From: Arcobacteraceae bacterium
GTDB taxonomy: Bacteria > Campylobacterota > Campylobacteria > Campylobacterales > Arcobacteraceae
DNA length: 15,370 nucleotides
Assembly (NCBI GenBank): GCA_023229945.1
Contig: JALNYH010000035.1
Span: forward strand, 1-15,370
Direction: 5' to 3'
Each line of letters begins with the position of its first letter. Position 1 is the stretch's first letter. Position numbers and translations under genes: made by a program. The notes below the pieces were generated by a model. The model was not told where the DNA came from and searched no databases. It saw only the letters and a list, made by a program, of their open reading frames with translations. Below, piece by piece: positions 6,499-13,511 of the stretch.

Positions 6499-7899
6499 AT
6501 GGAAGGTAAAATTATTCAGGTAATGGGACCAGTTGTTGATATACAATTTGATGGCTATTTACCAGAAATTAACGAAGCAATAGATGTTGTTTTTAGTAAT
6601 GGTGAAAAAAGAGCAAGACTAGTATTAGAAGTTGCAGCTCACATAGGTGATAGTAGAGTTAGAACTATTGCTATGGATATGACTGAAGGCTTAAGTAGAG
6701 GACAAAAAGTAGTAAGTACTGGCGGACCTATTAAAGTTCCAGTTGGTGAAGAAGTACTTGGAAGAATTTTCAATGTTATTGGTGAAACTGTTGATGATGG
6801 CGAACCTGTTGAAGCAAAACAATATTGGTCAATTCATAGAGAAGCACCAAGTTTTGAAGAGCAATCTACAAAAACAGAAATGTTTGAAACTGGTATCAAA
6901 GTTATCGACCTTTTAGCACCATATGCAAAAGGTGGTAAAGTTGGTCTATTTGGTGGAGCTGGTGTTGGTAAAACAGTTATCATTATGGAGCTTATCCACA
7001 ATGTTGCATTCAAACACTCAGGTTACTCAGTATTTGCTGGTGTAGGTGAAAGAACAAGAGAGGGTAATGACCTTTGGCATGAGATGAAAGATTCTAATGT
7101 TTTAGATAAAGTTGCATTATGCTACGGGCAAATGAGCGAACCACCAGGGGCAAGAAATAGAATTGCTTTAACTGGTCTTACTATGGCTGAATACTTTAGA
7201 GATGAAAAAGGTCTAGATGTATTGATGTTCGTTGATAATATCTTTAGATTTGCACAAGCAGGTTCTGAAATGTCAGCACTTCTTGGAAGAATCCCTTCAG
7301 CTGTTGGTTACCAACCGACACTTGCAAGAGAAATGGGTGCATTACAAGAGAGAATTACATCAACTGCAAAAGGTTCTATTACTTCAGTTCAAGCTGTTTA
7401 TGTACCAGCGGATGACTTGACAGATCCAGCTCCAGCTTCTGTTTTTGCTCACTTAGATGCAACTACAGTTCTTAACAGAAAAATTGCAGAAAAAGGTATT
7501 TACCCTGCAGTTGATCCACTAGATTCAAGTTCTAGAATCTTAAGTGCAGATGTACTTGGACTTGAGCATTATAGTATCGCTAGAGGTGTTCAATCTGTAT
7601 TACAAAAATATAAAGATTTACAAGATATCATCGCAATCTTAGGTATGGATGAATTAAGTGAAGCTGATAAATTAGTAGTTGATAGAGCAAGAAAAATTGA
7701 AAGATTCCTATCTCAACCATTCTTCGTTGCAGAAGTATTTACAGGAAGCCCAGGTAAATATGTATCATTAGAAGATACAATTGCTGGATTTAAAGGTATT
7801 CTTGATGGTAAATATGATGACCTTCCAGAAATGGCGTTTTATATGGTTGGTGGAATTGATGAAGTTATTGCAAAGGCAGAAAGTCTTAAATCTAAGTAA
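6499..7899 (+). CDS. atpD: ATP synthase F1 subunit beta (catalytic)
   Basis: Beta carries the catalytic sites where ATP is made or hydrolysed. The 466 residues include Walker A GGAGVGKT (152-159), the catalytic glutamate and neighbouring arginine in GVGERTREGNDL (E184, R185), Walker B VLMFVDNIFR (241-250, D246), the YVPADDLTDPAP segment (301-312) and the gamma-contacting lever. That lever reads DELSEAD (384-390) where most beta subunits have DELSEED. All catalytic residues are intact, so the enzyme should be functional. A strong AAAAGGAG lies 8 bases before the ATG. Beta and alpha share a fold, but GGAGVGKT and GERTREGNDL identify beta. Confidence 0.99.
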   Translation: MEGKIIQVMGPVVDIQFDGYLPEINEAIDVVFSNGEKRARLVLEVAAHIGDSRVRTIAMDMTEGLSRGQKVVSTGGPIKVPVGEEVLGRIFNVIGETVDDGEPVEAKQYWSIHREAPSFEEQSTKTEMFETGIKVIDLLAPYAKGGKVGLFGGAGVGKTVIIMELIHNVAFKHSGYSVFAGVGERTREGNDLWHEMKDSNVLDKVALCYGQMSEPPGARNRIALTGLTMAEYFRDEKGLDVLMFVDNIFRFAQAGSEMSALLGRIPSAVGYQPTLAREMGALQERITSTAKGSITSVQAVYVPADDLTDPAPASVFAHLDATTVLNRKIAEKGIYPAVDPLDSSSRILSADVLGLEHYSIARGVQSVLQKYKDLQDIIAILGMDELSEADKLVVDRARKIERFLSQPFFVAEVFTGSPGKYVSLEDTIAGFKGILDGKYDDLPEMAFYMVGGIDEVIAKAESLKSK

Positions 7900-7908
7900 G
7901 GATAGTTT

Positions 7909-8286
7909 ATGAATACAATAAAATTATCTATAGTTACGCCAAATGGTTCAATATTTGAAGGTGATGTAAAATCTGTAACTCTTCCTGGTAAAGAGGGAGA
8001 GTTCGGGGTTTTACCTGGACATGCTTCACTTATATCAACTTTAAGTGTTGGTGTAATAGTTATAGAAAAAGAAAACAATACAGATGCAATTGCAATTAAC
8101 TGGGGACATGTTAAAGTAAATGAAACTTCTGTAGATGTTTTGGTTGATGGTGCAATAGCACTAACTTCTGGTGAAGGTAGTGAGATTGCAGCTAATATTG
8201 AAGCAGCTAAAGAATTAGTTAATTCTGTTAAAGATTCAAATGTATCTCTTGCTACAGTTGAAGCAAGAATTAATTCATTTGCATAA
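7909..8286 (+). CDS. atpC: ATP synthase F1 subunit epsilon
   Basis: Epsilon links gamma to the c-ring and can inhibit ATP hydrolysis through its C-terminal helices. The 125 residues begin with the conserved beta-sandwich (KLSIVTPNGSIFEGDVKSVTLPGKEGEFGVLPGHASLISTL-type pattern, about residues 4-45), the family hallmark. The C-terminal helical part (about 90-125) is short compared with the 139-residue E. coli protein, so any inhibitory action of that arm may be weaker; this is inference. AAGGA precedes the ATG by 6 bases. It is the last atp gene; tolQ begins only 10 bases after its stop, with no terminator between. Confidence 0.96.
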   Translation: MNTIKLSIVTPNGSIFEGDVKSVTLPGKEGEFGVLPGHASLISTLSVGVIVIEKENNTDAIAINWGHVKVNETSVDVLVDGAIALTSGEGSEIAANIEAAKELVNSVKDSNVSLATVEARINSFA

Positions 8287-8296
8287 AATTTAGTAT

Positions 8297-8863
8297 ATGA
8301 TTAATATTTTTTTAAATTATTTATCAAATAGTAGTGCCATAACAATTATAGTGTTATTGGTACTATCTATTTATTTAATTTCTATAATTTGGTTATTTAT
8401 CTATCGTTATACGAATTTAAATTCTCAAGTTCAAAATGAAAAAAGGTCACTAGAGTCTTTGGTCATGAATACACATATGACTATCAACCCACTATCCAAA
8501 CTTAGCCGTTGTACTAGAAATAATATTGCATCAAAAGAAATTTTACATGCTTGTGAAATATCTATTATTAGAGAAGCTAGTGTTGGTACTTCATGGTTAT
8601 CTATTGTTGCGTCAACATCTCCATTTATTGGTTTGTTTGGAACAGTTATAGGTATTTTAGAAGCATTTGCTATATTTGCAGGAGTTGAAAAAGTGAGTTT
8701 TGGTACAATAGCCCCTGCAATATCAGAAGCACTTATTGTGACAGCAGGCGGTATATTTGTGGCAATTTTTGCTTATACATTTCATCAAATACTATCTAGA
8801 AAAGTGTATGATTTACACACTTATTTAAAGGCACAATCTGAAATTTTGATTTCGAGAACATAA
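8297..8863 (+). CDS. tolQ: Tol-Pal motor subunit TolQ (MotA/TolQ/ExbB family)
   Basis: Inner-membrane proton-channel subunit which, with TolR, energises TolA. The 188 residues show three membrane segments: about 14-37, 102-128 (STSPFIGLFGTVIGIL) and 139-165 (APAISEALIVTAGGIFVAI), with the cytoplasmic loop between the first two, as in TolQ and ExbB. The conserved family motifs GLFGTVxGI and the proline/threonine pattern in the third segment are visible. ExbB has the same fold; the assignment to TolQ rests on the tolR-tolA-tolB-pal genes that follow. It is shorter than E. coli TolQ (230 residues). No Shine-Dalgarno sequence is visible before the ATG, so translation may depend on coupling to atpC. 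Confidence 0.92.
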   Translation: MINIFLNYLSNSSAITIIVLLVLSIYLISIIWLFIYRYTNLNSQVQNEKRSLESLVMNTHMTINPLSKLSRCTRNNIASKEILHACEISIIREASVGTSWLSIVASTSPFIGLFGTVIGILEAFAIFAGVEKVSFGTIAPAISEALIVTAGGIFVAIFAYTFHQILSRKVYDLHTYLKAQSEILISRT

Positions 8864-8865
8864 CC

Positions 8866-9255
8866 GTGTTTAATTATAATGAAAAACCAGAATTAAATAT
8901 TACTCCATTAGTTGATGTAATGCTTGTGTTGTTAGCAATTTTAATGGTAACAGCACCAGTATTAGAATATGAAGAAAATATTAATCTTCCAACAGGAAGT
9001 AAAACTCAAACCGCAACTCAAACAAAAAAGCTTGATATTTTAATCGATAAAAATCGTAGTATTAAAGTTGAAAAAAATAGTTACGAAATTAACCAATTTG
9101 CAGATTCATTTGTTTTGCTTACACAAGATAGAGATAAAGATATTTCTATTTATATTAAAGCAGATAAAACATTAAAATATGAAGATATAATATATGTTTT
9201 AAAAACTGTTAAATCCGCAGGCTTTTCAAAAGTATCACTTATAACGGATGGCTAA
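8866..9255 (+). CDS. tolR: Tol-Pal motor subunit TolR (ExbD/TolR family)
   Basis: Small single-span protein that works with TolQ as the proton-driven stator. The 129 residues have a short cytoplasmic N-terminus (ENKPELN-like, about 1-12), then NITPLVDVMLVLLAILMV (11-28), with the essential membrane aspartate D17, and a periplasmic domain ending in a VLKTVKSAGFSKVSLIT-type segment common to ExbD/TolR. The start is GTG two bases after the tolQ stop, with no Shine-Dalgarno sequence, pointing to re-initiation after tolQ. ExbD is the alternative name; neighbouring tolB and pal favour TolR. tolA begins 2 bases after its stop. Confidence 0.92.
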   Translation: MFNYNEKPELNITPLVDVMLVLLAILMVTAPVLEYEENINLPTGSKTQTATQTKKLDILIDKNRSIKVEKNSYEINQFADSFVLLTQDRDKDISIYIKADKTLKYEDIIYVLKTVKSAGFSKVSLITDG

Positions 9256-9257
9256 TT

Positions 9258-10004
9258 ATGCCAACTTCAAAAAACTATTTTTTAAGATCAGGTATTATCG
9301 CAATAAGTATATATATAATGTTAATTATATCTATACTATACGGTCTTAATAAAGATAACTTAAAAAAAATAACATCATTTAATAAAAGTACTTCTGTTGA
9401 AATTGATTTGTCTATAATAGATAACTCAGATGCAAAAAAAACTGCTTTTGAAAAACCAACAATAAAAGAAGAGATTAAAATAGCAGAAAAATCAGCTTCA
9501 AAAGAGACAGTAACAAAAGAAGTAGATGCAAAATCATTGTTTTCAAATGTTAGTACAAAAGCAAAAGCTACTACAAAAGAAAATATAACAACACAACAAA
9601 GTGTAAAAGTTGCTAGTACGCAAAAATCTACTTTTGAAAAAGAAGAAAGAAAACAAATATCATCTAATGTTTCTAAAACATTGGAAAATGTAAATTTAAA
9701 TCCAACTTCATCTTTGGCTCCACCAAGCGATGCAGATGTGGATGAGTATTATTCACTGGTATATGAGATATTAGCATCCAAATGGCAACCAAGTACTCTA
9801 AAAAAGAACTTGAGTTGCGATGTTATTATAACTATTTATAAAAATGGCAAGTTTGGTTATAATATAATCTCGTATTCAGGAGATGCATCTTTTGATAGTT
9901 CTTTGGAACGCTTTTTAAATTCACAACTTAATGAGAAATTTCCAGAGCATACAAAAGGTGATAAAACTACTTTAAAAGTATCGTTTAAAACAAAAGGGGA
10001 TTAA
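9258..10004 (+). CDS. tolA: TolA-like energy-transducing protein (TonB/TolA C-terminal domain)
   Basis: Spans the periplasm and transmits TolQR motion to TolB-Pal at the outer membrane. The 248 residues have one membrane anchor (about 11-30), a low-complexity periplasmic stretch rich in Lys, Thr, Ser and Glu (about 50-150), and a C-terminal TonB/TolA-like domain (about 157-246: DADVDEYYSLVYEILASKW, then beta strands with CDVIITIYKNGKFGY). The linker has no Glu-Pro/Lys-Pro repeats, arguing against TonB, but also lacks the long Ala/Lys helix of E. coli TolA (421 residues), so this is a compact form. A weak GGATGG precedes the ATG. The assignment to TolA relies on domain order and operon position. 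Confidence 0.85.
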   Translation: MPTSKNYFLRSGIIAISIYIMLIISILYGLNKDNLKKITSFNKSTSVEIDLSIIDNSDAKKTAFEKPTIKEEIKIAEKSASKETVTKEVDAKSLFSNVSTKAKATTKENITTQQSVKVASTQKSTFEKEERKQISSNVSKTLENVNLNPTSSLAPPSDADVDEYYSLVYEILASKWQPSTLKKNLSCDVIITIYKNGKFGYNIISYSGDASFDSSLERFLNSQLNEKFPEHTKGDKTTLKVSFKTKGD

Positions 10005-10005
10005 A

Positions 10006-11277
10006 GTGTTGAAGATTATAATTGGTTTATTATTGTGTTTACAGTTGCTTTTTAGTACTGATGTAGCAATGGAAATTGTCAAAAATACAGGTTACAAGCC
10101 GAGTATTACAGTTTCTTTAGCATCTGATGTTACTATGCAAAGCCCATTTGCAAATGATTTAAAGAAATTATTAGAAAAAGATTTAGAAGTCAGCGGTCAT
10201 TTTGATGTAAAAAATATACAAATAAACTCAAATTTTAACTCAACTCCTAATTATTACACCCTTAAACAACAAGGTGTTGATTTGTTAGCTGTAATTACTA
10301 CAGAACAAAGTGTTTTTGAAGGGTTTATTCTTAAATTGAAACTTTATGATTCTAATATGAATTCTCTAGCAGTAGATAAATCATTTAATAGTGTAAAAGA
10401 TGAGAGATATCCTTTTTTAGCTCATAAAGTCGCAATTGAAATTAATAAATATGTAAATGCTCCTTCAATTGATTGGATGGAAAGATTTGTAATATTTTCA
10501 AGATATACAAGTCCAAAAGAGTCTCAAATTGTAATTGCTGATTATACATTAACATTTCAAAAAACTATTGTTCAAAGAGGTTTAAATATTTTTCCAAAAT
10601 GGGCTGATGAAAAACAAGAAAACTTTTATTATACAACATATAATTTTGGATTGCCAACTCTTATGAAAGTTAATATTTTTACAGCAAAGTCTGAAAAAAT
10701 TACACAAAGTGATGGAATGTTAGTGTGTTCTGATGTAAGTCGTGATGGTAAAAAGTTATTAGTAACAATGGCTCCTAATTCACAACCAGATATTTATGAA
10801 TACAATACATTATCAAAACAATTTAGTAGAATTACTACATTTGGTGGGATTGATGTAAATGGACATTATCTTGAAGATGAAAAAAGTATAGTATTTGTCT
10901 CAGATAGATTAGGAAATCCAAATATTTTTTCAAAAACAATTGGTCAAAGAGGTGCAAATAGATTGGTTTATCATGGTAAAAACAATAATTCAGCAAATGC
11001 ATATAAAAATTTTGTAATTTATACAAGTAGAGAAGACAACAATGAATTTGGTAAAAACAATTTTAATATATATTTAGTTTCTACACAAAGCAATTATATT
11101 AAAAAACTTACTACTAGTGGTATGAATCAATTTCCAAAATTTTCTAGAGATGGTGAATCTTTAATTTTTATTAAATCAGAGAATAATAAAAGTTATTTAG
11201 GAATAATTAGACTCAATCATGATAAATCATTTTTATTTCCTTTAGACAAAGGTAATATACAAGCTATAGATTGGTAA
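10006..11277 (+). CDS. tolB: Tol-Pal periplasmic beta-propeller protein TolB
   Basis: Periplasmic partner of Pal and TolA. The 423 residues begin with a signal peptide (about 1-18, MLKIIIGLLLCLQLLFS), followed by an N-terminal alpha/beta domain (about 25-150) and a WD40-like (TolB/PD40) propeller (about 160-423). The repeat pattern is visible as successive DGKKLLVTM, DEKSIVFVSDRLGNPNIF and DGESLIFIK segments. Length is close to the usual 430. The start is GTG (10006) or the adjacent TTG (10009), after AAAAGGGGA (9992-10000); the gene opens one base after the tolA stop. The signal peptide and the following pal gene fit periplasmic TolB. Confidence 0.94.
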   Translation: MLKIIIGLLLCLQLLFSTDVAMEIVKNTGYKPSITVSLASDVTMQSPFANDLKKLLEKDLEVSGHFDVKNIQINSNFNSTPNYYTLKQQGVDLLAVITTEQSVFEGFILKLKLYDSNMNSLAVDKSFNSVKDERYPFLAHKVAIEINKYVNAPSIDWMERFVIFSRYTSPKESQIVIADYTLTFQKTIVQRGLNIFPKWADEKQENFYYTTYNFGLPTLMKVNIFTAKSEKITQSDGMLVCSDVSRDGKKLLVTMAPNSQPDIYEYNTLSKQFSRITTFGGIDVNGHYLEDEKSIVFVSDRLGNPNIFSKTIGQRGANRLVYHGKNNNSANAYKNFVIYTSREDNNEFGKNNFNIYLVSTQSNYIKKLTTSGMNQFPKFSRDGESLIFIKSENNKSYLGIIRLNHDKSFLFPLDKGNIQAIDW

Positions 11278-11289
11278 TGGATTATTTAT

Positions 11290-11328
11290 AGTCTTCATGA
11301 GACTTTAAGGAATCATTGAGTATGATTC
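11290..11328 (+). promoter_or_regulatory. Two tandem hairpins in the tolB-pal spacer
   Basis: The 76-base gap before pal contains AGTCT/AGACT (11290-11294 and 11300-11304, 5-base loop) and GAATCAT/ATGATTC (11310-11316 and 11322-11328, perfect 7-base stem, 5-base loop). Neither is followed by a T-run, so neither is an intrinsic terminator. The second sits about 10 bases before the AAAAGG ribosome site of pal. They may be mRNA-processing or stability elements that raise pal expression; that is inference. Confidence 0.45.
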
Positions 11329-11353
11329 GGAAATTATAAAAAAAGGTGGTTCG

Positions 11354-11929
11354 ATGAAAAAGTTTGGTTTATATTCAGTGGTTTTAGCTGCGTTATTGGT
11401 TGGTGGTTGTACACAAAAAACTGTACAAGTTGATACTTCATCAGATGTTTCAACTTCAGGATATTCACAAGGTGATGTTGATAGCAAACTTAATGCTATG
11501 GACAATGTAGTTTTAGATTTTGTTGAAGGTTTAAGTGATGGTGGTGATTGGAGAAATGATAGAGTTTTCTCTACAATGATTGATGGTAAACTAGTACAAG
11601 TTACTTCATTATATTTCCCATTTGACAAATTTCATTTAACATCAGATATGGTTACAAGAGCAAAAGCAAACTCTAGTGCTATTATGGCTGTTGGTAGAGA
11701 TGTAAAAATTACAATAGAAGGTAATACTGATGAGTGGGGTACTGATGAGTATAACTACGCTTTAGGTTTAAAAAGAGCTAATACAACAAAAGAAGCTCTT
11801 ATTACTGATGGTGTAAATGCTTCTACTATCTCAATGGTAAGTTTTGGTGAAGGTAATCCAGTTTGTACAGATAAAACTCAAGAATGTTGGAAAATGAACA
11901 GAAGAGCTGATTATAAAGTTCTTCCATAG
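11354..11929 (+). CDS. pal: Peptidoglycan-associated lipoprotein Pal (OmpA-like)
   Basis: Outer-membrane lipoprotein that binds peptidoglycan and TolB. The 191 residues start with a lipoprotein signal ending in LVGGC (lipidated C19), then a linker (about 20-80) and an OmpA-like domain (about 83-190) with LYFPFDKFHL, EGNTDEWGTDEYN (122-134), KRAN (140-143) and MNRRADYKV (181-189), the pattern that binds the diaminopimelate of peptidoglycan. GNTDEWGT in place of the more usual GHTDERGT is what I recall for campylobacterial Pal (Omp18). Cys171 and Cys178 could form a disulfide. A strong AAAAAAAGGTGG precedes the ATG (11354). Confidence 0.97.
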   Translation: MKKFGLYSVVLAALLVGGCTQKTVQVDTSSDVSTSGYSQGDVDSKLNAMDNVVLDFVEGLSDGGDWRNDRVFSTMIDGKLVQVTSLYFPFDKFHLTSDMVTRAKANSSAIMAVGRDVKITIEGNTDEWGTDEYNYALGLKRANTTKEALITDGVNASTISMVSFGEGNPVCTDKTQECWKMNRRADYKVLP

Positions 11930-11934
11930 TCCGT

Positions 11935-12861
11935 ATGTTTAAGAAAAGTATAATAATATCTATTTTAACAGCTTCAGCACTTTCTAGTGCTGAAGTTTCT
12001 GTTTTTGGTGCAGGCAATCTAGACTCACCAAACCCTTATGGATTATCACAATCTGAGAAAAAAATTTTAGAAACAAAAAGTAGAGTTGATTCTGTAGATA
12101 CTAGTGTAAGAGTAGTAAAAAGTGATATTCAGCTATTGAATGAAAGACTCCAAGGACTTGAATCAATATTTGAAGGTGAAGGAAATAAGCTAAATGAAGT
12201 TTCTTTTAATATCAATAATATCCAAGCGTTAAATTCTAAAAATCAAACCGATATAGAATCACTAAAATCAGTTGTAAATCAATTACTTCAAATGCAAGAA
12301 GAAAATCTCAAAAATATATCAGAATTAAAAAAAGCTATTTCTGAAGTTGCAAAACAAAGCGATGAGATAAATAAAAATTATTTATCAAGAAGTGAATTTG
12401 AAAAAAACATGAAGCAATTTGTTACTAAGCAAGATATCCCTCAAGCTACTACAGTATCAAATGCACCTTCATCAGTAGCTACAAACAGTGAATTTGATAA
12501 AAAATCAAAAAATGAACTATTTGACGAAGCTAAATCTTTGTTTGATAGAAAATTTTACACTCAAGCAATACCAATGTTTGAATATTTGGTAGAAAATAGA
12601 TATAAACCAGCTGAGTCAAATTATATTTTGGGTCAGATGTGGTTTGTAAGAAAAGATTATGAAAAGGCTATAGGTTATTTTAAAACATCTGCATTATTAT
12701 ATGATAAAGGTTACTGGATGCCACAACTTTTATTAAATAGTGCTATATCTTTCCAAAGTACAAAAGATATAGATAATGCATCTAAGTTTTATAATACATT
12801 AATACAAGCTTATCCAGATTCAAAAGAAGCTGCAGAAGCTAAAAAGCTTATTTCTAAATAA
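11935..12861 (+). CDS. cpoB: Cell division coordinator CpoB (YbgF), TPR protein
   Basis: Periplasmic protein that coordinates Tol-Pal with peptidoglycan synthesis in E. coli. The 308 residues have a signal peptide (1-19, ALSSA then E20), a conserved NPYGLSQSEKKIL segment (33-45), a long coiled coil (about 45-150), a Ser/Thr/Ala linker (about 168-185) and tetratricopeptide-type repeats to the end (about 192-305: KNELFDEAKSLFDRKFYTQA, then DYEKAIGYF, then DIDNASKFYNTLIQAYPDS). This coiled coil plus TPR layout is the YbgF/CpoB arrangement. The ATG lies 5 bases after the pal stop with no clear Shine-Dalgarno sequence, so expression may be coupled to pal. Confidence 0.92.
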   Translation: MFKKSIIISILTASALSSAEVSVFGAGNLDSPNPYGLSQSEKKILETKSRVDSVDTSVRVVKSDIQLLNERLQGLESIFEGEGNKLNEVSFNINNIQALNSKNQTDIESLKSVVNQLLQMQEENLKNISELKKAISEVAKQSDEINKNYLSRSEFEKNMKQFVTKQDIPQATTVSNAPSSVATNSEFDKKSKNELFDEAKSLFDRKFYTQAIPMFEYLVENRYKPAESNYILGQMWFVRKDYEKAIGYFKTSALLYDKGYWMPQLLLNSAISFQSTKDIDNASKFYNTLIQAYPDSKEAAEAKKLISK

Positions 12862-12886
12862 GTTAATTTAAAATAAAGGTAAACAA

Positions 12887-13501
12887 ATGAAAATAAATGA
12901 ATACAATGTTGTAGCTATTGAATATAGCTTAAAGGATGCAACAACAAATGAACAATTAGATACAAATGTTGGTGGAAGCCCATTAGAATTTATTACTGGT
13001 ATGGGTCAAATAATTAAAGGTTTAGAAGCAGAAATTTTGAAAATGACTGTTGGAGATAAAGCTGATGTTATGGTTGCTCCTATTGATGGATATGGCGAGT
13101 ATAATGAAGAAGCGGTACAAACATTACCAAGAGAGCAATTTGCTGGTTTAGATTTAGTTGTAGGTATGACACTATATGGTTCAAGCGAAGAAGGCGAGAC
13201 TGTACAAGTAAGCGTTAAATCTTTTGATGATAATGAAGTAACAATTGATTACAATCACCCAATGGCTGGAAGAACTTTAATGTTTACAGTGTCTATTCTT
13301 GATGCAAGAGAAGCAACAGAGCAAGAGATGGCAACTGGTATGGTTGGTGGAGCATCAAGTGGCGGATGTTGTGGTGGTGGAAGCTGTGGAACAAGCGGTG
13401 GGCATGATCATGGGCATAGTCACGGTGAAGGTGAATGTTGTGGTGGAGAAAATCATAAAAAAACTGATGGACATGGTCACGGTGGTTGTGGTTGCCACTA
13501 A
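12887..13501 (+). CDS. slyD: SlyD-type FKBP peptidyl-prolyl isomerase with Cys/His metal-binding tail
   Basis: Cytoplasmic prolyl isomerase and chaperone, whose E. coli counterpart also stores nickel for NiFe-hydrogenase maturation. The N-terminal part (about 1-150) is an FKBP domain with the SlyD insert-in-flap: EYSLKDA, PLEFITGMGQIIKGLE, MTVGDKADVMV, then DYNHPMAGRTLMFTV (the NHPLAGxxLxF signature). The tail from residue 161 to 204 contains 7 Cys and 8 His, arranged as CC, SC, HDHGHSH, CC, HGHGG and CGCH, consistent with metal binding. Length is close to E. coli SlyD (196). AAAGG precedes the ATG. Which metal is bound cannot be read from sequence. Confidence 0.95.
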   Translation: MKINEYNVVAIEYSLKDATTNEQLDTNVGGSPLEFITGMGQIIKGLEAEILKMTVGDKADVMVAPIDGYGEYNEEAVQTLPREQFAGLDLVVGMTLYGSSEEGETVQVSVKSFDDNEVTIDYNHPMAGRTLMFTVSILDAREATEQEMATGMVGGASSGGCCGGGSCGTSGGHDHGHSHGEGECCGGENHKKTDGHGHGGCGCH

Positions 13502-13511
13502 AAGAGGATAA

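Noticed and set aside
11310..11328. 7-base hairpin before pal as an intrinsic terminator
   Set aside because: It is followed by CGGAAATTATAAA with no T-run, and the stem is AT-rich, so it should not terminate.
11334..11340. TATAAA-like sequence as a pal promoter
   Set aside because: It is only about 14 bases before the pal ATG; transcription from it would begin too late to include the ribosome site.
13425..13437. TCACGGTGA in slyD as a parS site
   Set aside because: Only the central bases match parS; it lies in codons for the conserved His/Gly tail and lacks both outer arms.
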